Origin: Stenotrophomonas maltophilia
GTDB taxonomy: Bacteria; Pseudomonadota; Gammaproteobacteria; Xanthomonadales; Xanthomonadaceae
Reading direction: 5' to 3'
DNA length: 64,000 bases
Assembly (NCBI RefSeq): GCF_025642255.1
Contig: NZ_CP106759.1
Span: 3,437,501 to 3,501,500 of the forward strand
Both the position numbers and the translations under genes were made by a program. This document shows positions 63,670-64,000 of this stretch, in pieces; positions within the stretch are counted from its first letter, which is position 1, and the number at the start of each line of letters is the position of its first letter. The notes beneath the pieces were generated by a model, which ran no database searches, had not been told where the DNA came from, and saw only the letters and a program-made list of their open reading frames with translations.

Positions 63670-64000
63670 ATGCGCCCTGACCTGCAACTGGCCCTGATCG
63701 GGTACGGCCTTGCCGGCCGCGTTTTCCACGCGCCGCTGATCCAGCACACCCCGGGACTGACCCTGCACAGCGTGGTCAGTTCACAGCGCGACCTGCTGCT
63801 GCGCACGTTCAGCGATGTACGCGTGCGCGCGGCACCCCGGGACGTATTCGACGATCCGGCGGTGGACGCGGTGGTGATTGCCACGCCGAATGACCAGCAC
63901 GCGCCATTGGCGATGTCAGCGCTGGCCGCTGGCAAGCATGTGCTGGTGGACAAACCCTTCGCACTGGACGTGGCCGAAGCCGAAGCCGTGCTGGCGGCGG
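63670..64000 (+). CDS. Gfo/Idh/MocA-family oxidoreductase (3' truncated by window)
   Basis: The first 110 codons of an open frame running off the window. LALIGYGLAGRVFHAPLI is the N-terminal dinucleotide-binding loop, followed by VVSSQRDLL, and VIATPNDQHAPLAMSALAAGKHVLVDKPFALD, the EKP-type (here DKP) motif of the Gfo/Idh/MocA family. These enzymes oxidise or reduce sugars or cyclitols with NAD(P); YdgJ-like proteins share this start. The substrate cannot be named from this part. Confidence 0.88.
   Translation, partial: MRPDLQLALIGYGLAGRVFHAPLIQHTPGLTLHSVVSSQRDLLLRTFSDVRVRAAPRDVFDDPAVDAVVIATPNDQHAPLAMSALAAGKHVLVDKPFALDVAEAEAVLAA

Overview
The window is a high-GC gammaproteobacterial chromosome segment that looks like Stenotrophomonas, probably the S. 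maltophilia complex. Three things point there: many short palindromes carrying GTAG and the GCCGGGC/GCCCGGC core of the SMAG repeat family; several large TonB-dependent receptors of Xanthomonadaceae type; and a xanthomonad-style N-acetylglucosamine (GlcNAc) utilisation locus. Codon use and GC content look even throughout. I see no prophage, insertion sequence, plasmid gene, CRISPR array, tRNA or rRNA, so this is mostly core chromosome.

Layout. 1-5.1 kb: end of an aminotransferase gene, an SGNH hydrolase, a methyltransferase, a polysaccharide deacetylase, a three-domain glutaredoxin fusion, a DUF924 protein and a short AMP nucleosidase. 5.2-10.1 kb: two secreted amidohydrolase-fold proteins (the second lacks the metal-binding HxH), a 2-hydroxychromene-2-carboxylate isomerase homologue, a DegV protein and a small conserved-looking protein. 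10.1-13.1 kb: a secreted alpha/beta hydrolase and a membrane diguanylate cyclase. 13.2-15.6 kb: the formaldehyde detoxification operon frmR-frmA-fghA with a palindromic operator. 15.6-20 kb: GH43 glycosidase, VOC protein, SUKH protein, and a LysR regulator divergent from a zinc alcohol dehydrogenase. 20-25.3 kb: gshA, a VIT-family transporter overlapping an AraC regulator, a 370-bp nested inverted-repeat element, a secreted metallo-beta-lactamase-fold protein and engB. 25.4-30.8 kb: cytochrome c4, two DsbA-type oxidoreductases in tandem, an EEP-family phosphatase/nuclease, rhtA, an Lrp/AsnC regulator and an M23 peptidase.

30.9-36.9 kb holds two convergent TonB-dependent receptors; the first has a Fur-like palindrome upstream and the second lies downstream of an orphan exbD. 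37-42 kb: soluble lytic transglycosylase, cca, an SseB-like protein and an S41 peptidase. 42.4-55.3 kb is the GlcNAc/chitin-oligosaccharide locus: nagX, nagA, a SIS-type glucosamine-6-phosphate deaminase, a LacI-type nagR and the permease nagP on the minus strand, divergent from a glucokinase-family sugar kinase, a TonB-dependent receptor and a GH20 beta-hexosaminidase. Two NagR-like palindromes lie in the divergent promoter region. Together these genes would cleave GlcNAc oligomers, import them across both membranes, phosphorylate, deacetylate and deaminate them to fructose-6-phosphate, and control the process by GlcNAc-6-phosphate.

55.3-64 kb: vanZ-like gene and a MidA-type methyltransferase, pteridine reductase and folK (folate metabolism), an orphan Anbu proteasome-like peptidase, a three-gene phosphorelay (CHASE3/PAS histidine kinase, single-domain response regulator, receiver-kinase hybrid), a BON-domain periplasmic protein and the start of a Gfo/Idh/MocA oxidoreductase cut by the window end.
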